Shown: positions 32,122 to 41,770, counted from the first letter of the stretch. The stretch is 64,000 nt of DNA from Clostridium sp. AF27-2AA (GCF_003478505.1 NZ_QUFI01000004.1:58182-122181), one strand, 5' to 3'. The notes: generated by a model from the sequence alone, not told the origin. Made by a program: numbers and translations.

Positions 32122-32616
32122 ATGAAACTTTATGAGTTAACAGAGCAGTTTTTAGCGCTGCAGGAACTTGTTTACGATCCGGAAGTGGACGATCAGACCC
32201 TTCAGGATACCATGGACGGTCTCTGGGGCGAGATTGAGGAGAAGGCCGACGGCTATGCCAAGATTATTACCGGCATGAAAGCCGATATCGAGGCGCTGAA
32301 AGCAGAAGAAAATCGTCTGGCTGCCAGAAGAAAGGCTTTGGAGAACCGCCAGCAGGCATTAAAGAACAATCTGGAGGCCAATATGCGTGAGATGGGCAAG
32401 ACCAAGTTTAAGACGGCCCTGTTCAGCTTTAACATTCAGAAGAACGGAGGACTGCAGCCGCTGGTTATTGATGGCCTTCTGGAAGATATTCCGGGAAGAT
32501 TCCTGATCCCGCAGCCACCGGTTCCGAACAACGAAGCCATCCGGAAACTTCTGGATGAGAAACAGGTTGACTGGGCACATCTGGAGCCGCGGGGCGAAAG
32601 CCTGCGGATTCGCTGA
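32122..32616 (+). CDS. Siphovirus Gp157 family protein
   Basis: 164 residues: long N-terminal coiled coil (about 1-95) and a C-terminal beta region (TALFSFNIQKNGG ... IPGRFLIPQPPVPNN) typical of Gp157. Found in early operons of siphoviruses beside recombination ATPases; thought to take part in phage DNA metabolism. Confidence 0.88.
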   Translation: MKLYELTEQFLALQELVYDPEVDDQTLQDTMDGLWGEIEEKADGYAKIITGMKADIEALKAEENRLAARRKALENRQQALKNNLEANMREMGKTKFKTALFSFNIQKNGGLQPLVIDGLLEDIPGRFLIPQPPVPNNEAIRKLLDEKQVDWAHLEPRGESLRIR

Positions 32617-32816
32617 TGGACCGGGAGGGAATTGGACCGTTTCGCATGCAGCTGCTCATGGAAGTAGCTGCGAAAGCGGTCAAGATCATGACAACAGGTG
32701 TATGGCATCTGTCATTCGATGAAATGGATGTAGTGCTGGATTACATCCGGTGCGGCATTGATGCCTACAAGCGAAAGTATGAGGAGGGAAAAGACGATGT
32801 TTCTGAAAATCAGTGA
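32616..32816 (+). CDS. Hypothetical phage protein
   Basis: 66 residues, translationally coupled to Gp157 (TGATG). Helical. Not recognised. Confidence 0.55.
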   Translation: MDREGIGPFRMQLLMEVAAKAVKIMTTGVWHLSFDEMDVVLDYIRCGIDAYKRKYEEGKDDVSENQ

Positions 32817-33447
32817 ATTCAAGAAGGCCATGAAGTCAGCACTGAAGACAACTGGCGGCTTATACGTCGGGAATTTGGATGACCACTATCTGGTTTACAC
32901 CAGCTTCTGGGGCATCTATGTGGAAAGCACGTATGCAACTAATAAGTTCAAGGCAGCCATCATGGAGCTGATCGGCGATATGCCGGATGAAGAAACCTGT
33001 TATAAGTACTACATCGAAGACAAGAAACTTAATATGGAGCGCGAACTTGAACCGCATGATCCATATGCGGCATGGAAAGCAGCAAAGGATTTTGCCTGCA
33101 GCGTCCCGGTGGTACTGACGAACAACTATCATGAGCTGTCCGTATATCAGCGCCATAGTGACAAGGGTTATCTGACAGCAATCAGAGAGTGGACCGATGG
33201 AATGATTTCGCCTGCAGAATTGGAGCCGATGGGGGAGCATATGCCGGGAAGACCCAGTGTATCACCTTCCGGACATACGCTCTATTTTAAAAGTGAGACG
33301 ATGCTGTACTGGGTTTTCGGCATGAATGTATCGGAAAAGACACGGGACACGATATTTGCCCGCATGAAAGACCTGGATTTCTTCGAAGATGATTGGCTGA
33401 GCAAAGCAGTGAAAGAGACCGATGAGGCAGAGCCGCTGCCGTATTAA
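32797..33447 (+). CDS. Hypothetical early phage protein
   Basis: 216 residues from the ATG at 32797 (GAGGAGGG upstream). Mixed alpha/beta, no motif I know. It sits between Gp157 and the P-loop ATPase, so it likely belongs to the recombination/replication operon. Confidence 0.6.
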   Translation: MFLKISEFKKAMKSALKTTGGLYVGNLDDHYLVYTSFWGIYVESTYATNKFKAAIMELIGDMPDEETCYKYYIEDKKLNMERELEPHDPYAAWKAAKDFACSVPVVLTNNYHELSVYQRHSDKGYLTAIREWTDGMISPAELEPMGEHMPGRPSVSPSGHTLYFKSETMLYWVFGMNVSEKTRDTIFARMKDLDFFEDDWLSKAVKETDEAEPLPY

Positions 33448-33457
33448 GGAGGATGTT

Positions 33458-34117
33458 ATGGGATTACCCGTTTTGATTTATGGAAAGTCCGGCAGCGGAA
33501 AGAGCCGGAGCTTAAAGTTTTTTGACGAGCATGAGGTGGTGCTGCTTAACACAGAGCGGAAGGAATTGCCTTTCCGCAAACGTTTCCGGAAGACCGGTTC
33601 CAGCGATGATATCAACCAGATCATTGCCACGATCAACAAAAATCCGGAAAAGGTTTATGTGATTGATGATGCCGGGTATATTATGACCCATCTCTTTATG
33701 TCACAGCACCGGAACAAGAAGGGAAATGCGTCATTTGAGATGTATGACGATATCGCGGATGCTATGTATGGCCTGGTGAAGCGGATTAAGACCGATGTAA
33801 CGGATCCGGACAAGATCGTGTACATCATGTTTCACGAGGATACCGATGATTTTGGCATTTCGCGGCTCAGAACCATCGGTAAGCAGTTGGATCGCAAGGT
33901 GTGCCTGGAAGGCATGGTCACAATCTGCATCCGGTGCATGAGCGAGAATGGAAATCATTTCTTCCGGACCGTTACGGATGGGTCAGACATTACAAAGACC
34001 CCGGAAGATATGTTTGAATCACCCGAAATTGAAAACAACCTGAAACTGGTTGATGATACCATCCGGGATTTCTACGGATGGGAGAAATATAAGCCCAAGG
34101 AGGACAAGCAGTCATGA
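33458..34117 (+). CDS. Phage P-loop ATPase (AAA_24/Sak4-like)
   Basis: 219 residues from the ATG at 33458 (AAGGAGG upstream). Walker A GKSGSGKS near residue 10 and Walker B YVIDDAG near 72. Small RecA-like phage ATPases of this kind work with an SSB-like partner in recombination, and the next gene is SSB-like. Confidence 0.82.
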   Translation: MGLPVLIYGKSGSGKSRSLKFFDEHEVVLLNTERKELPFRKRFRKTGSSDDINQIIATINKNPEKVYVIDDAGYIMTHLFMSQHRNKKGNASFEMYDDIADAMYGLVKRIKTDVTDPDKIVYIMFHEDTDDFGISRLRTIGKQLDRKVCLEGMVTICIRCMSENGNHFFRTVTDGSDITKTPEDMFESPEIENNLKLVDDTIRDFYGWEKYKPKEDKQS

Positions 34118-34728
34118 TTAAGAAACCGGCAGGATATGATGAGGCAGCAGCTTACACAGGAGAGTTCCAGCAGCTGCCGAAAGGAAAATATGTGTGCGTC
34201 ATTAAGCAGGTAACCACTCAGGAATCAAAGAACGGAAATCAGCAGTTTGTGATTCTGTATGATATCGCAAAGGGCGAGTACAAGGACTTTTACAAGAAGA
34301 TGTTCGACGGCGACAAGGCCCAGAATCCGATGGGCGCAAAATGGCGCGGCGTATTCAAACAGAACATGGAGGGCAAGGGGCTTTCCTGGTTCAAGGGCAT
34401 CATCACTTCGATTGAGCGTTCCAATAACTTCACCTTCCAGTGGGATGTGAGTGACAATGAGAAGCAGATGATTGGTAAGGAATTTGGTGGTATTTTCCGC
34501 CGCCGTCAGTATGAGGCATCCAATGGAAACCGCCCGTTCGTAACGGAGCTGTTCCAGATTCGCAGCGTGGCCGGCCTGGCGGAAGCGGAGGTGCCGGAAG
34601 ATGAACTGTTGCAGGATCCGCCGGTGGGCCAGACTACTCCGGTGAACCATGGAACGCCGTCTGCAGTGGGTGATGGATTCGTAAATATTCCGGAGGGAGC
34701 TGGCGATGAAGGCATCCCGTTCATGTGA
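34114..34728 (+). CDS. DUF669 protein, probable ssDNA-binding protein
   Basis: 204 residues, ATGA overlap with the ATPase. The N-terminal 135 residues have the DUF669 pattern (KGKYVCVIKQV ... FYKKMF). The C-terminus ends G-D-E-G-I-P-F-M, close to the D-D-I-P-F tip by which bacterial SSBs recruit partners. Likely coats single-stranded phage DNA. Confidence 0.8.
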   Translation: MIKKPAGYDEAAAYTGEFQQLPKGKYVCVIKQVTTQESKNGNQQFVILYDIAKGEYKDFYKKMFDGDKAQNPMGAKWRGVFKQNMEGKGLSWFKGIITSIERSNNFTFQWDVSDNEKQMIGKEFGGIFRRRQYEASNGNRPFVTELFQIRSVAGLAEAEVPEDELLQDPPVGQTTPVNHGTPSAVGDGFVNIPEGAGDEGIPFM

Positions 34729-35287
34729 TCCGGAGCTTTACAGCAAAGTTAAAGATGCAGTGAGTATGCAGCAGGCCGTGGAATACTGCGGCCTGCATAT
34801 TTTAAACGGAAAATGCCTTTGCCCGTTCCATCACGATACCCGGCCATCCATGAAGATCTACCCAAATGGAAAAGGGTATTACTGCTTTTCCTGCGGAGCT
34901 GGCGGTGACCAGATTAAGTTTGTGGCCGGTTATTATGGCATCGGAAATTATGAGGCAGCGAAGCAGCTCGCAGCAGCGTTCCAGGTTCCAATCCAGGAGC
35001 CGACGACCTACAGGGACAAGCGGGAAGCGGATAAGAGAAACCGTTTAAAACGCGAATTGCGGGATTTTGTGTCTTATGCGAGGAAATGGCTGGTTGTGTA
35101 TCGCGGACTGCTCTGTGAGGCAATCAGAGAACGTAGCGGGCATTTCTATGAGGCACTTGGCAATATCACATACGTGGAATATCTGATTGACTGTCTGGAT
35201 CAGTGCCCGAAAGAATTATACGCAGACAAGAAGGCGGTGAGTGAAATTGGAAAAGTCGAACGAAGAGTTATTGACTGGTATAGCTAA
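34706..35287 (+). CDS. CHC2 zinc-finger primase-like protein
   Basis: 193 residues, overlapping DUF669 by 23 bases. Residues about 20-70 are the DnaG-type zinc finger (CPFHHDTRPSMKIYP ... YYCFSCGAGGD). There is no TOPRIM polymerase domain, so priming, if any, needs a partner, probably the following DUF927 protein. Confidence 0.85.
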   Translation: MKASRSCDPELYSKVKDAVSMQQAVEYCGLHILNGKCLCPFHHDTRPSMKIYPNGKGYYCFSCGAGGDQIKFVAGYYGIGNYEAAKQLAAAFQVPIQEPTTYRDKREADKRNRLKRELRDFVSYARKWLVVYRGLLCEAIRERSGHFYEALGNITYVEYLIDCLDQCPKELYADKKAVSEIGKVERRVIDWYS

Positions 35288-37145
35288 GCTGGAGCGCCAG
35301 AATCCCTTTCCGGATGAAATCTTTTACCGGATCTTTGAGATCGAGGACAATGTGGAGCGGCAGAAGTATATTGAGGCATTGCGGAACGAGGCCAAGATCT
35401 TAAAGCGCAGCACGGAGTTTAATAACCTGCTGAAGCAGTTCCAGCTTGACTACATCCAGCGGATGCGCCAGACCGGCAACAAAACGGCTTTTACCGATCA
35501 GCCGTTGGAACTGATCTGCGCGGAGTGGAGTGCTACCGATATGGGCGTGAAGACGATCCGTTATGATAAGAACATGCAGGCGATTCCGGTGATTGCCTGC
35601 AGTCATCCGATCATGCCGATAGAAATTTTGAAAAACGTGGATACATCGGAGGAGCGGATCACGCTGGCTTATTTTAAGTCAGCATCCTGGCAGCATATCA
35701 CGGTAGACCGGTCAGTATGTGCCAATACCAACAAGATTGTAGATGTTCTGTCTCAGTATGGCATTGAGGTTACTTCTGATAATGCAAAGAGCCTGGTGCG
35801 CTATATCAGTGACTGCGTAGGATATAATCCCGTGGCGTTGGAGCCAAAGAAGTCCATTAATCGTCTGGGATGGGTCGGCGCAGCCTTTACCCCATATGAG
35901 AAAGATATCCGGTACGAGGGCGGTCTGGATTACGAGGCAATCTTTAAAAATGTGTCTGAGAAGGGCGATTTTGACGCCTGGAAGGCTCTTTGTGGTGATC
36001 TGCGGAAGAATATACCCCTGCGCATGATGATGGCTGCAAGCTTCGCTTCTGTGCTTCTGGAGCCGCTTAAGGTGCTACCGTTTGTGCTGCATTTATGGGG
36101 CACGACCGGAACCGGCAAGACCGTGGCGCTTATGGTGGCTATGTCTATCTGGGGGAATCCACGGATGGGCGGCCTGGTAAAGACCATGAACATGACCAAG
36201 AATGCCATCATGCGTAACGCGGCCTTTCTCTGCAGCATCCCTTTTGCGGGGGATGAGTTGCAGACCATCAAAGATAAATGGCAGGGAAATTTTGACCAGC
36301 TGATCTATCAGATCACGGAGGGTGTGGACCGCGGCAGAGCAAAAGCATACGGCGGCGTAGAGGATACCAAGACCTGGAAAAACAGCTTTATCTTTACCGG
36401 TGAGGAGCCAATCACGAAGGTAAACTCCGGTGGTGGATCCAAAAACCGCGTTATCGAGATTGCAATTGATGGGCCGCTGGTAGCGGACGGTCATTATGTG
36501 AGCAGCATGGTGCAGGAGAATTACGGCTTTGCTGGGAGGCAGTTTGTCGAGTACATACAGGAGACAGAATCCTGCAAAATCATGGACCGGTATCGGGAAA
36601 TCTTTGAGGAGCTTTGCCGGCTGGATACAACAGATAAACAGGCTATGGCAATGGCCTGCATGTTGTTGGCAGATGAGATTGCCGTGAAGCTCTTTTTTAC
36701 AGCGGAGCAGCCGCTGCAGATTGTTCAGGTGAAACAATATCTGCAGAGTACGCGTGATGTAGATATTGCAGAACGCGCGTATCAGCAGGTGTTAAACTGG
36801 GTGGCAAAGTACCAGGTCCGTTTCGAGGATCCGAAAGAAGAAAATTCGCTGAATAAGGGTGAGGTCTGGGGGAAAATTGATAACGGGAAGCTGATCGTGA
36901 ACCGTGATGTACTTTTAAGCTTTCTGGATCAGAACGGCTTTGATTATACAGCTGTAAGCCGGAAATGGGCAGAAAAGGGCTATCTGGTGCGTAATTCGCA
37001 AGGGAAAATGGTACATCAGACGAAGGTATATGGAATCAAATCAAGCTATATCAAATTCAATCTGCCCGAGGATGACGATACAACGGATAAGGATGGATTT
37101 GTGCAGGTCGAAAAATATGAGCAGGAGACATTACCTTTTGATTAA
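35241..37145 (+). CDS. DUF927 family phage helicase
   Basis: 634 residues. Walker A GTTGTGKT near residue 286 in the DUF927 core, with a Walker B-like FAGDELQT near 333 and the K-N-R-V-I-E-I segment near 397. Start may be the GTG at 35241 or the TTG at 35247. With the CHC2 protein it likely forms the phage primase-helicase. An iteron-rich region follows immediately. Confidence 0.85.
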   Translation: MKLEKSNEELLTGIAKLERQNPFPDEIFYRIFEIEDNVERQKYIEALRNEAKILKRSTEFNNLLKQFQLDYIQRMRQTGNKTAFTDQPLELICAEWSATDMGVKTIRYDKNMQAIPVIACSHPIMPIEILKNVDTSEERITLAYFKSASWQHITVDRSVCANTNKIVDVLSQYGIEVTSDNAKSLVRYISDCVGYNPVALEPKKSINRLGWVGAAFTPYEKDIRYEGGLDYEAIFKNVSEKGDFDAWKALCGDLRKNIPLRMMMAASFASVLLEPLKVLPFVLHLWGTTGTGKTVALMVAMSIWGNPRMGGLVKTMNMTKNAIMRNAAFLCSIPFAGDELQTIKDKWQGNFDQLIYQITEGVDRGRAKAYGGVEDTKTWKNSFIFTGEEPITKVNSGGGSKNRVIEIAIDGPLVADGHYVSSMVQENYGFAGRQFVEYIQETESCKIMDRYREIFEELCRLDTTDKQAMAMACMLLADEIAVKLFFTAEQPLQIVQVKQYLQSTRDVDIAERAYQQVLNWVAKYQVRFEDPKEENSLNKGEVWGKIDNGKLIVNRDVLLSFLDQNGFDYTAVSRKWAEKGYLVRNSQGKMVHQTKVYGIKSSYIKFNLPEDDDTTDKDGFVQVEKYEQETLPFD

Positions 37146-37445
37146 AAGGTCTTACCTACTTCCTAAAAGGTAAGACCTTGGTAAGACCCTGGAAGCCGCA
37201 TAAATACTGGCTTTTTTAATAAGGTCTTACCTGTCTTACCAGTCTTACCTGTTATATAGTCTCGTGACGCGAGGAAAAAACGTCATTATTCTTTCTCTTA
37301 TAAAAATATAGACTTATTATCCGGGTTTTTAGGTAAGACAGTAAGACCCTAAGTAAAATAAGGGCTTGCGGGCGTTTTTTAGGTAAGATTCGGGAAAGAC
37401 ATTTCTGGAAAATGGTAAGACCGCAGCAATGAGGAGATAAAAACA
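37146..37445. other. Candidate replication origin of element 2 (GGTAAGACC iterons)
   Basis: No gene in 300 bases. About ten copies of GGTAAGACC or its complement occur: minus-oriented at 37148, 37223, 37233 and 37242; plus-oriented at 37169, 37180, 37332, 37341, 37382 and 37414. The centre (37255-37330) is AT-rich. The position right after the helicase gene suits an origin. Confidence 0.65.
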
Positions 37446-37898
37446 ATGAGAATGAGCAATAAATCAGCCGGTACGAAATTCGAGAGAGAATTTGCCAACC
37501 GGCTGGCAGCAGAAGGCTTTTGGGTGCATCGCTTTCAGGACAATAAAAACGGTCAGCCGTGTGATGTGATCGCAGCCAGAAACGGAGAGGCGTATCTGTT
37601 TGACTGCAAAGACTGCCAGAAAGAAGTGTTTGACTTAAGGCGCATGGAAGAAAATCAGTACAATGCAATGCAGTTCTTCTATGTGACCGGAAACAGCCGC
37701 GGGATGTTTGCGGTGCGGTATCCGGATGAAATGATTTTTCTGGTGGACTTCCAGCTTCTTGACAGCCTGAAGCATGACGGAAAGAAAAGCATTTCCAGAG
37801 CTGACATGACTACATATGGACGGACACTGGAAAGTTGGCTGGAAGAACTTAAAGTAACAAGGACGGGTGATAGAGATGGTTGTGGAGATTGGATCTGA
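37446..37898 (+). CDS. Holliday-junction resolvase-like nuclease
   Basis: 150 residues. The start (KSAGTKFEREFANRLAAEGFWVHRF) and P-C-D-V-I-A ... Y-L-F-D-C-K-D give the E, D, D-x-K set of the restriction-endonuclease-like fold as in Hjc/RecU. It probably resolves junctions before packaging. Confidence 0.75.
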   Translation: MRMSNKSAGTKFEREFANRLAAEGFWVHRFQDNKNGQPCDVIAARNGEAYLFDCKDCQKEVFDLRRMEENQYNAMQFFYVTGNSRGMFAVRYPDEMIFLVDFQLLDSLKHDGKKSISRADMTTYGRTLESWLEELKVTRTGDRDGCGDWI

Positions 37899-39258
37899 GA
37901 TCCGGATTAAGAATGCCTCAAAAGAATTGAATGTTTGGGCTCAGGAAAATCTGATTATTCCGAATCCGCAGTACCGGGAGCGAGAGCGCCGGGGGCTTTG
38001 GGTCGGAAATACACCGAAGTACCTGTGGCTCTACCGGGTGGACAGTTCCGATCTGATTGTTCCGACAGGCGTAGGAAAGCAGGTGCGGCAGTTCCTTTCT
38101 GAAAGAGATCAGATAAGCGTCCAGCTGGCCGATAATGACATTTTAGAGTATAAAGGCAACATTCCCCTGTATGACTATCAAAAAACCGCTGTAGAGGCAA
38201 TGCGGCGCACCAGCTGCGGAATCCTGCAGAGCCCTTGCGGATCTGGAAAGACGCAGATGGGTATTGCGCTAGCGGCGGTGCTGAAGCGTAAGGTTTTGTG
38301 GGTTACCCACACGCAGGATTTGCTGACACAGTCCTTTGCCAGGGCAGAGCAATATTTTCCGGCGGAGACTCTGGGAACAATCACAGACGGAAAGGTCCGG
38401 CTTGGCAGCCACATGACTTTTGCGACTGTGCAGACACTAAGCAAGCTGGATCTGACGCAGTACCGGGATGCCTGGGATGTAGTGATCGTAGATGAGTGCC
38501 ACCGTCTGGCAGGATCTCCGACACAGGTGACCATGTTTTACAAGGTCATGAACAGCCTGGCAGCCAGATACAAATACGGTCTGTCTGCGACGGTGCACCG
38601 GTCTGATGGCATGATCAAGAGTACCTTCGCAGTACTTGGGCCTGTAGTCTACCAGGTGCCGGATGAGGCTGTAGCGGATAAGATCATGAAGGTCCGGATT
38701 TGCCGGCGGGATACCGGGTTAGCAATTAATCGAAGTTGCCTGGATACAGATGGCACACTGGTTTATAATGAGCTGCTTTCCTACCTGGGAGAAAGCCGGG
38801 AGCGGAATGAGCTGATTGTGAAAGATCTGATCAGTCAGGCCGGTCATTCCTGCTTGGTGCTGGCAAGTCGCTTAGAACAGTTGCGAAACATCAGAAACAT
38901 GCTTCCGGAAGAGCTGCGGGAGGTATCGGCCATGATTGATGGCAGCATGACCAGCAAGCGCGGAAAGGCAGAGAGAGAAGCTGCCATCGAGGATATGCGG
39001 ACCGGTCGGAAGCGTATCCTGTTTGCATCCTTCGGCCTGGCAAAAGAAGGCCTGGACATTCCGAGACTGGACAGGCTGTATCTGGTATCACCGCAAAAGG
39101 ATTATGCAGTGGTTACCCAGTCCATTGGACGGATTGCCCGTAAGGCAGATGGAAAGACGGATGCAGTGTGCTACGACTATGTGGATGATATCCAGTTCTG
39201 CGAAAATCAGTTTAAGCGGCGGAAGACCCATTACAGGAAGGCGGGATGTATTTTATGA
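37876..39258 (+). CDS. Superfamily 2 DEAD/DEAH-box helicase
   Basis: 460 residues from the ATG at 37876. Walker A CGSGKT near residue 124, DECH box near 206, S-A-T motif III, and motif VI QSIGRIAR near 417. The order matches phage SF2 helicases of the UvsW/RAD25 type. Overlaps the nuclease gene by 23 bases, suggesting coupled translation and a shared recombination role. Confidence 0.88.
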   Translation: MVVEIGSEIRIKNASKELNVWAQENLIIPNPQYRERERRGLWVGNTPKYLWLYRVDSSDLIVPTGVGKQVRQFLSERDQISVQLADNDILEYKGNIPLYDYQKTAVEAMRRTSCGILQSPCGSGKTQMGIALAAVLKRKVLWVTHTQDLLTQSFARAEQYFPAETLGTITDGKVRLGSHMTFATVQTLSKLDLTQYRDAWDVVIVDECHRLAGSPTQVTMFYKVMNSLAARYKYGLSATVHRSDGMIKSTFAVLGPVVYQVPDEAVADKIMKVRICRRDTGLAINRSCLDTDGTLVYNELLSYLGESRERNELIVKDLISQAGHSCLVLASRLEQLRNIRNMLPEELREVSAMIDGSMTSKRGKAEREAAIEDMRTGRKRILFASFGLAKEGLDIPRLDRLYLVSPQKDYAVVTQSIGRIARKADGKTDAVCYDYVDDIQFCENQFKRRKTHYRKAGCIL

Positions 39259-39470
39259 CAAGAAGTGAAGAACAGGCCGCACTTGCAAAGGGTGTCTGGT
39301 GCGACTCTTACAACTTTTATCTGAAATACCATGGGCGCCCCGCTGATCAGCAGTTCTGGAGTGAGGCTACAGAAGATTTTCGGGAGATTATGAAAAAATA
39401 CGAAGGTGCTGCAGCTTGTGGACGGATTATGCTGGCGGCGTTCAGTTTGTTGGAGGAGGAAAATAGATGA
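39246..39470 (+). CDS. Hypothetical phage protein
   Basis: 74 residues, overlapping the helicase end by 13 bases. Helical, no motif. Confidence 0.55.
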   Translation: MYFMTRSEEQAALAKGVWCDSYNFYLKYHGRPADQQFWSEATEDFREIMKKYEGAAACGRIMLAAFSLLEEENR

Positions 39471-39937
39471 ATAGATTAACTCAGAAACGGGTAAATGGAA
39501 TCAAAACCGGTTACTGGTCTGCCAGCAAGAAGGATGAGCTGGTGGCACGGTTGGCGGAGTATGAGGATACCGGTCTGGAGCCGGAAGAGGTGCTGCGGCT
39601 TAAGAAAGATATGCCTGGCTTGATTCCGGTAACGGAAAAGTTGCCCAAAGAAGATGCGTGGGTGCTGGTAGCAGTAAAAAGACATCACTGGATCAGTGAT
39701 TTTGGTGAGGAAAATATGCCGGATGATGAAAAAACTGACCATCCAGAGCGGATTTATTACGCATTGGGAAGATGTCTGATGCGTGATTCATGGGAGTATT
39801 TAGATCTTGAATCGGATGATGAGAGTCCCTGTGTGAGTGCCACGGATGATTGCAGCGTAGAAGACTTAAGCTACCCGTTTGCGGAGGTGATTGCCTGGAT
39901 GCCGCTGCCGGAACCGTACAGAGAGGTGATGTGGTAG
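39467..39937 (+). CDS. DUF551 domain protein
   Basis: 156 residues. The segment LIPVTEKLPKEDAWVLVAVK and the end VIAWMPLPEPY are the DUF551 signature. N-terminal 45 residues carry the K-x-D-E-L-V-A-R-L-A-E-Y-E-D-T-G-L motif common in phage accessory genes. Role unknown. Confidence 0.8.
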   Translation: MNRLTQKRVNGIKTGYWSASKKDELVARLAEYEDTGLEPEEVLRLKKDMPGLIPVTEKLPKEDAWVLVAVKRHHWISDFGEENMPDDEKTDHPERIYYALGRCLMRDSWEYLDLESDDESPCVSATDDCSVEDLSYPFAEVIAWMPLPEPYREVMW

Positions 39938-39939
39938 AC

Positions 39940-40140
39940 ATGGCAAGAAATCGTTATGCAGGGTATTGCTACTGCTGCGGGCAGTATGTCCCAGTGGGGT
40001 ACGGCCATTTCGAGCGGATACATAATAATACATCCGGCCCGAAATGGCGGATCAAATGCGTAAAGTGCGCATCTGGTCGAACGGTCCGGGACACGGATCG
40101 GGAAGTACAGAGAGTGAGGAGGATGAATGATGTCAGATGA
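39940..40140 (+). CDS. Small zinc-binding protein
   Basis: 66 residues with CYCC and CVKC pairs and a basic C-terminus. Start at the ATG at 39940 after GAGAGGTG. Confidence 0.6.
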   Translation: MARNRYAGYCYCCGQYVPVGYGHFERIHNNTSGPKWRIKCVKCASGRTVRDTDREVQRVRRMNDVR

Positions 40141-40546
40141 GATTATTAAGGTTCTGGATGATTTAAGTCAGCGGTTCGGCATTGCGGTAGATTGGACAAG
40201 TGCCAATATGCTGCCGTACCTGCAGATGCTTACCCGGAAATATGTGAATTACAGACTGGCGATGAGTGTTATGGAACTGATAGTTGGAATTCTGCTCTTT
40301 GCAGCAGCCGCAAAACTGATAAAGGCAGCCAAGGTCCAGTATCGCAAAGTGGCGAAAGGTGAGGTGGACTATTCCAGTGAAGATTTTTGCGTGTTTACTG
40401 GAATAGCTTGTTGTGTTGGTGCTGCTTTTGCAATTTTTATTGGTTTCATTTTAGTGGTAAGCGCCTCAGGGGATATCATTACCTGCATAACATTCCCGGA
40501 GAAATTAATACTGGACGAGTTGCTGCAGGTACTAAAAAATCATTAA
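40127..40546 (+). CDS. Two-helix membrane protein
   Basis: 139 residues, GAGGAGG before the ATG. Membrane helices at about 47-63 and 88-112. Unknown role. Confidence 0.6.
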   Translation: MMSDEIIKVLDDLSQRFGIAVDWTSANMLPYLQMLTRKYVNYRLAMSVMELIVGILLFAAAAKLIKAAKVQYRKVAKGEVDYSSEDFCVFTGIACCVGAAFAIFIGFILVVSASGDIITCITFPEKLILDELLQVLKNH

Positions 40547-40630
40547 TGCAGCTTAAACTGAAATTAAGATTTAGGAAAGGAGTAAGAGATTTGCTGGCCA
40601 GCGATAAAGGATCCTTTGCTCCAAGGAAAA

Positions 40631-41749
40631 ATGAAAGAAGAATATAGAAGCAGGGTTTATACAGATAGACCGGATTATGCTGATTTTGATTCACCAGCGA
40701 AATTTACAGCCATTCAGAGCATTATTGCCAAAAGATTAAAAGAGCATCCGAATGCAATTTGTTCATATTCCGGAGGTTCTGACAGTGATATTATGATCGA
40801 CATTATCGAGAGAACGAGAAAAGCGTTCAATCTTCCGGCTGTCAAGTATGTGTTTTTTAATACGGGTCTGGAAATGAAAGCAACAAGAGATCATGTTAAA
40901 AGAATTTCTGAAAAATACGGGGTAGAGATACAGGAGTGCCGCCCCAAAATTAATATCGTACAGGCTTCCAGAAAATATGGAATCCCATTCGTGTCAAAAA
41001 TTATGTCAGGAGGATTGTCTGACTGGCAGAAAAAAGGAATTCCATTATCTATTGCGGATGAATACGATCAGGCAGAGAATAAGGCGGTGAAGCGTCAGGA
41101 GCTGAGGGAACGCTATCCGAAATGTGAAAGTGTAATCAATTTCCTTTGCTGCTGCAATGCAGCAGGTGAGCCAAGACCAAATATCCAACTTGTGATTAAT
41201 TCTTCAAAGTATATGCGTGATTTTATTGGAGAGTATCCACCGGATTTCGAAATAAGTGCGAAATGCTGTGATTACTGCAAAAAGCAAGTTGCGCATAATA
41301 TTCAGAAAAATTATGAAATGATAATTACCGGTGAGCGTAGAGACGAAGGTGGTATGAGATCAGTCCCAAGAAAGGATAACACGGCATTGTGCTTTACCGA
41401 GACAGCTTCAGGCCAATTTCGGCTAAGACCATTGTATTATGTCTCTGATAAGGATAAGGCGTGGTACAAAGAACGCTATGGCATCAGATACTCGGATGCT
41501 TATGAAGTCTATGGGCTGACCAGAACAGGGTGTTGCGGATGTCCAATATCTTATAAGGCGGTAGATGATTTGGAAAAAATCAAGCCATTTGAGCCGAATG
41601 TCGTAAAAGCTGCATGGAATATTTTTGGAAAGAGCTATACATATAGAAAAAAATATAACGAATATAAAAAAGGCAGGATGGAAAAAGAAAAACAGAGAAC
41701 GAATGATGCAATACCAGGGCAAATGAGTATAAAGGATTTTATGCTGTAA
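40631..41749 (+). CDS. PAPS-reductase-like (PP-loop) protein
   Basis: About 372 residues; start at the ATG at 40631 or the TTG at 40616. The PP-loop is YSGGSDSDI near residue 45. Cys pairs CC-N-A-A, CCDYC and CGCP may hold an Fe-S cluster. Phage members of this family are common but their job is unsettled: sulfur metabolism, thiolation of tRNA or DNA modification in the DndC manner. No other Dnd gene is present. Confidence 0.75.
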   Translation: MKEEYRSRVYTDRPDYADFDSPAKFTAIQSIIAKRLKEHPNAICSYSGGSDSDIMIDIIERTRKAFNLPAVKYVFFNTGLEMKATRDHVKRISEKYGVEIQECRPKINIVQASRKYGIPFVSKIMSGGLSDWQKKGIPLSIADEYDQAENKAVKRQELRERYPKCESVINFLCCCNAAGEPRPNIQLVINSSKYMRDFIGEYPPDFEISAKCCDYCKKQVAHNIQKNYEMIITGERRDEGGMRSVPRKDNTALCFTETASGQFRLRPLYYVSDKDKAWYKERYGIRYSDAYEVYGLTRTGCCGCPISYKAVDDLEKIKPFEPNVVKAAWNIFGKSYTYRKKYNEYKKGRMEKEKQRTNDAIPGQMSIKDFML

Positions 41750-41770
41750 AACAGAAATCAGGAGGTGCCG

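Noticed and set aside
37146..37445. CRISPR array
   Set aside because: Repeats are 8-9 bases, in both orientations and with irregular spacing; no cas gene is near.
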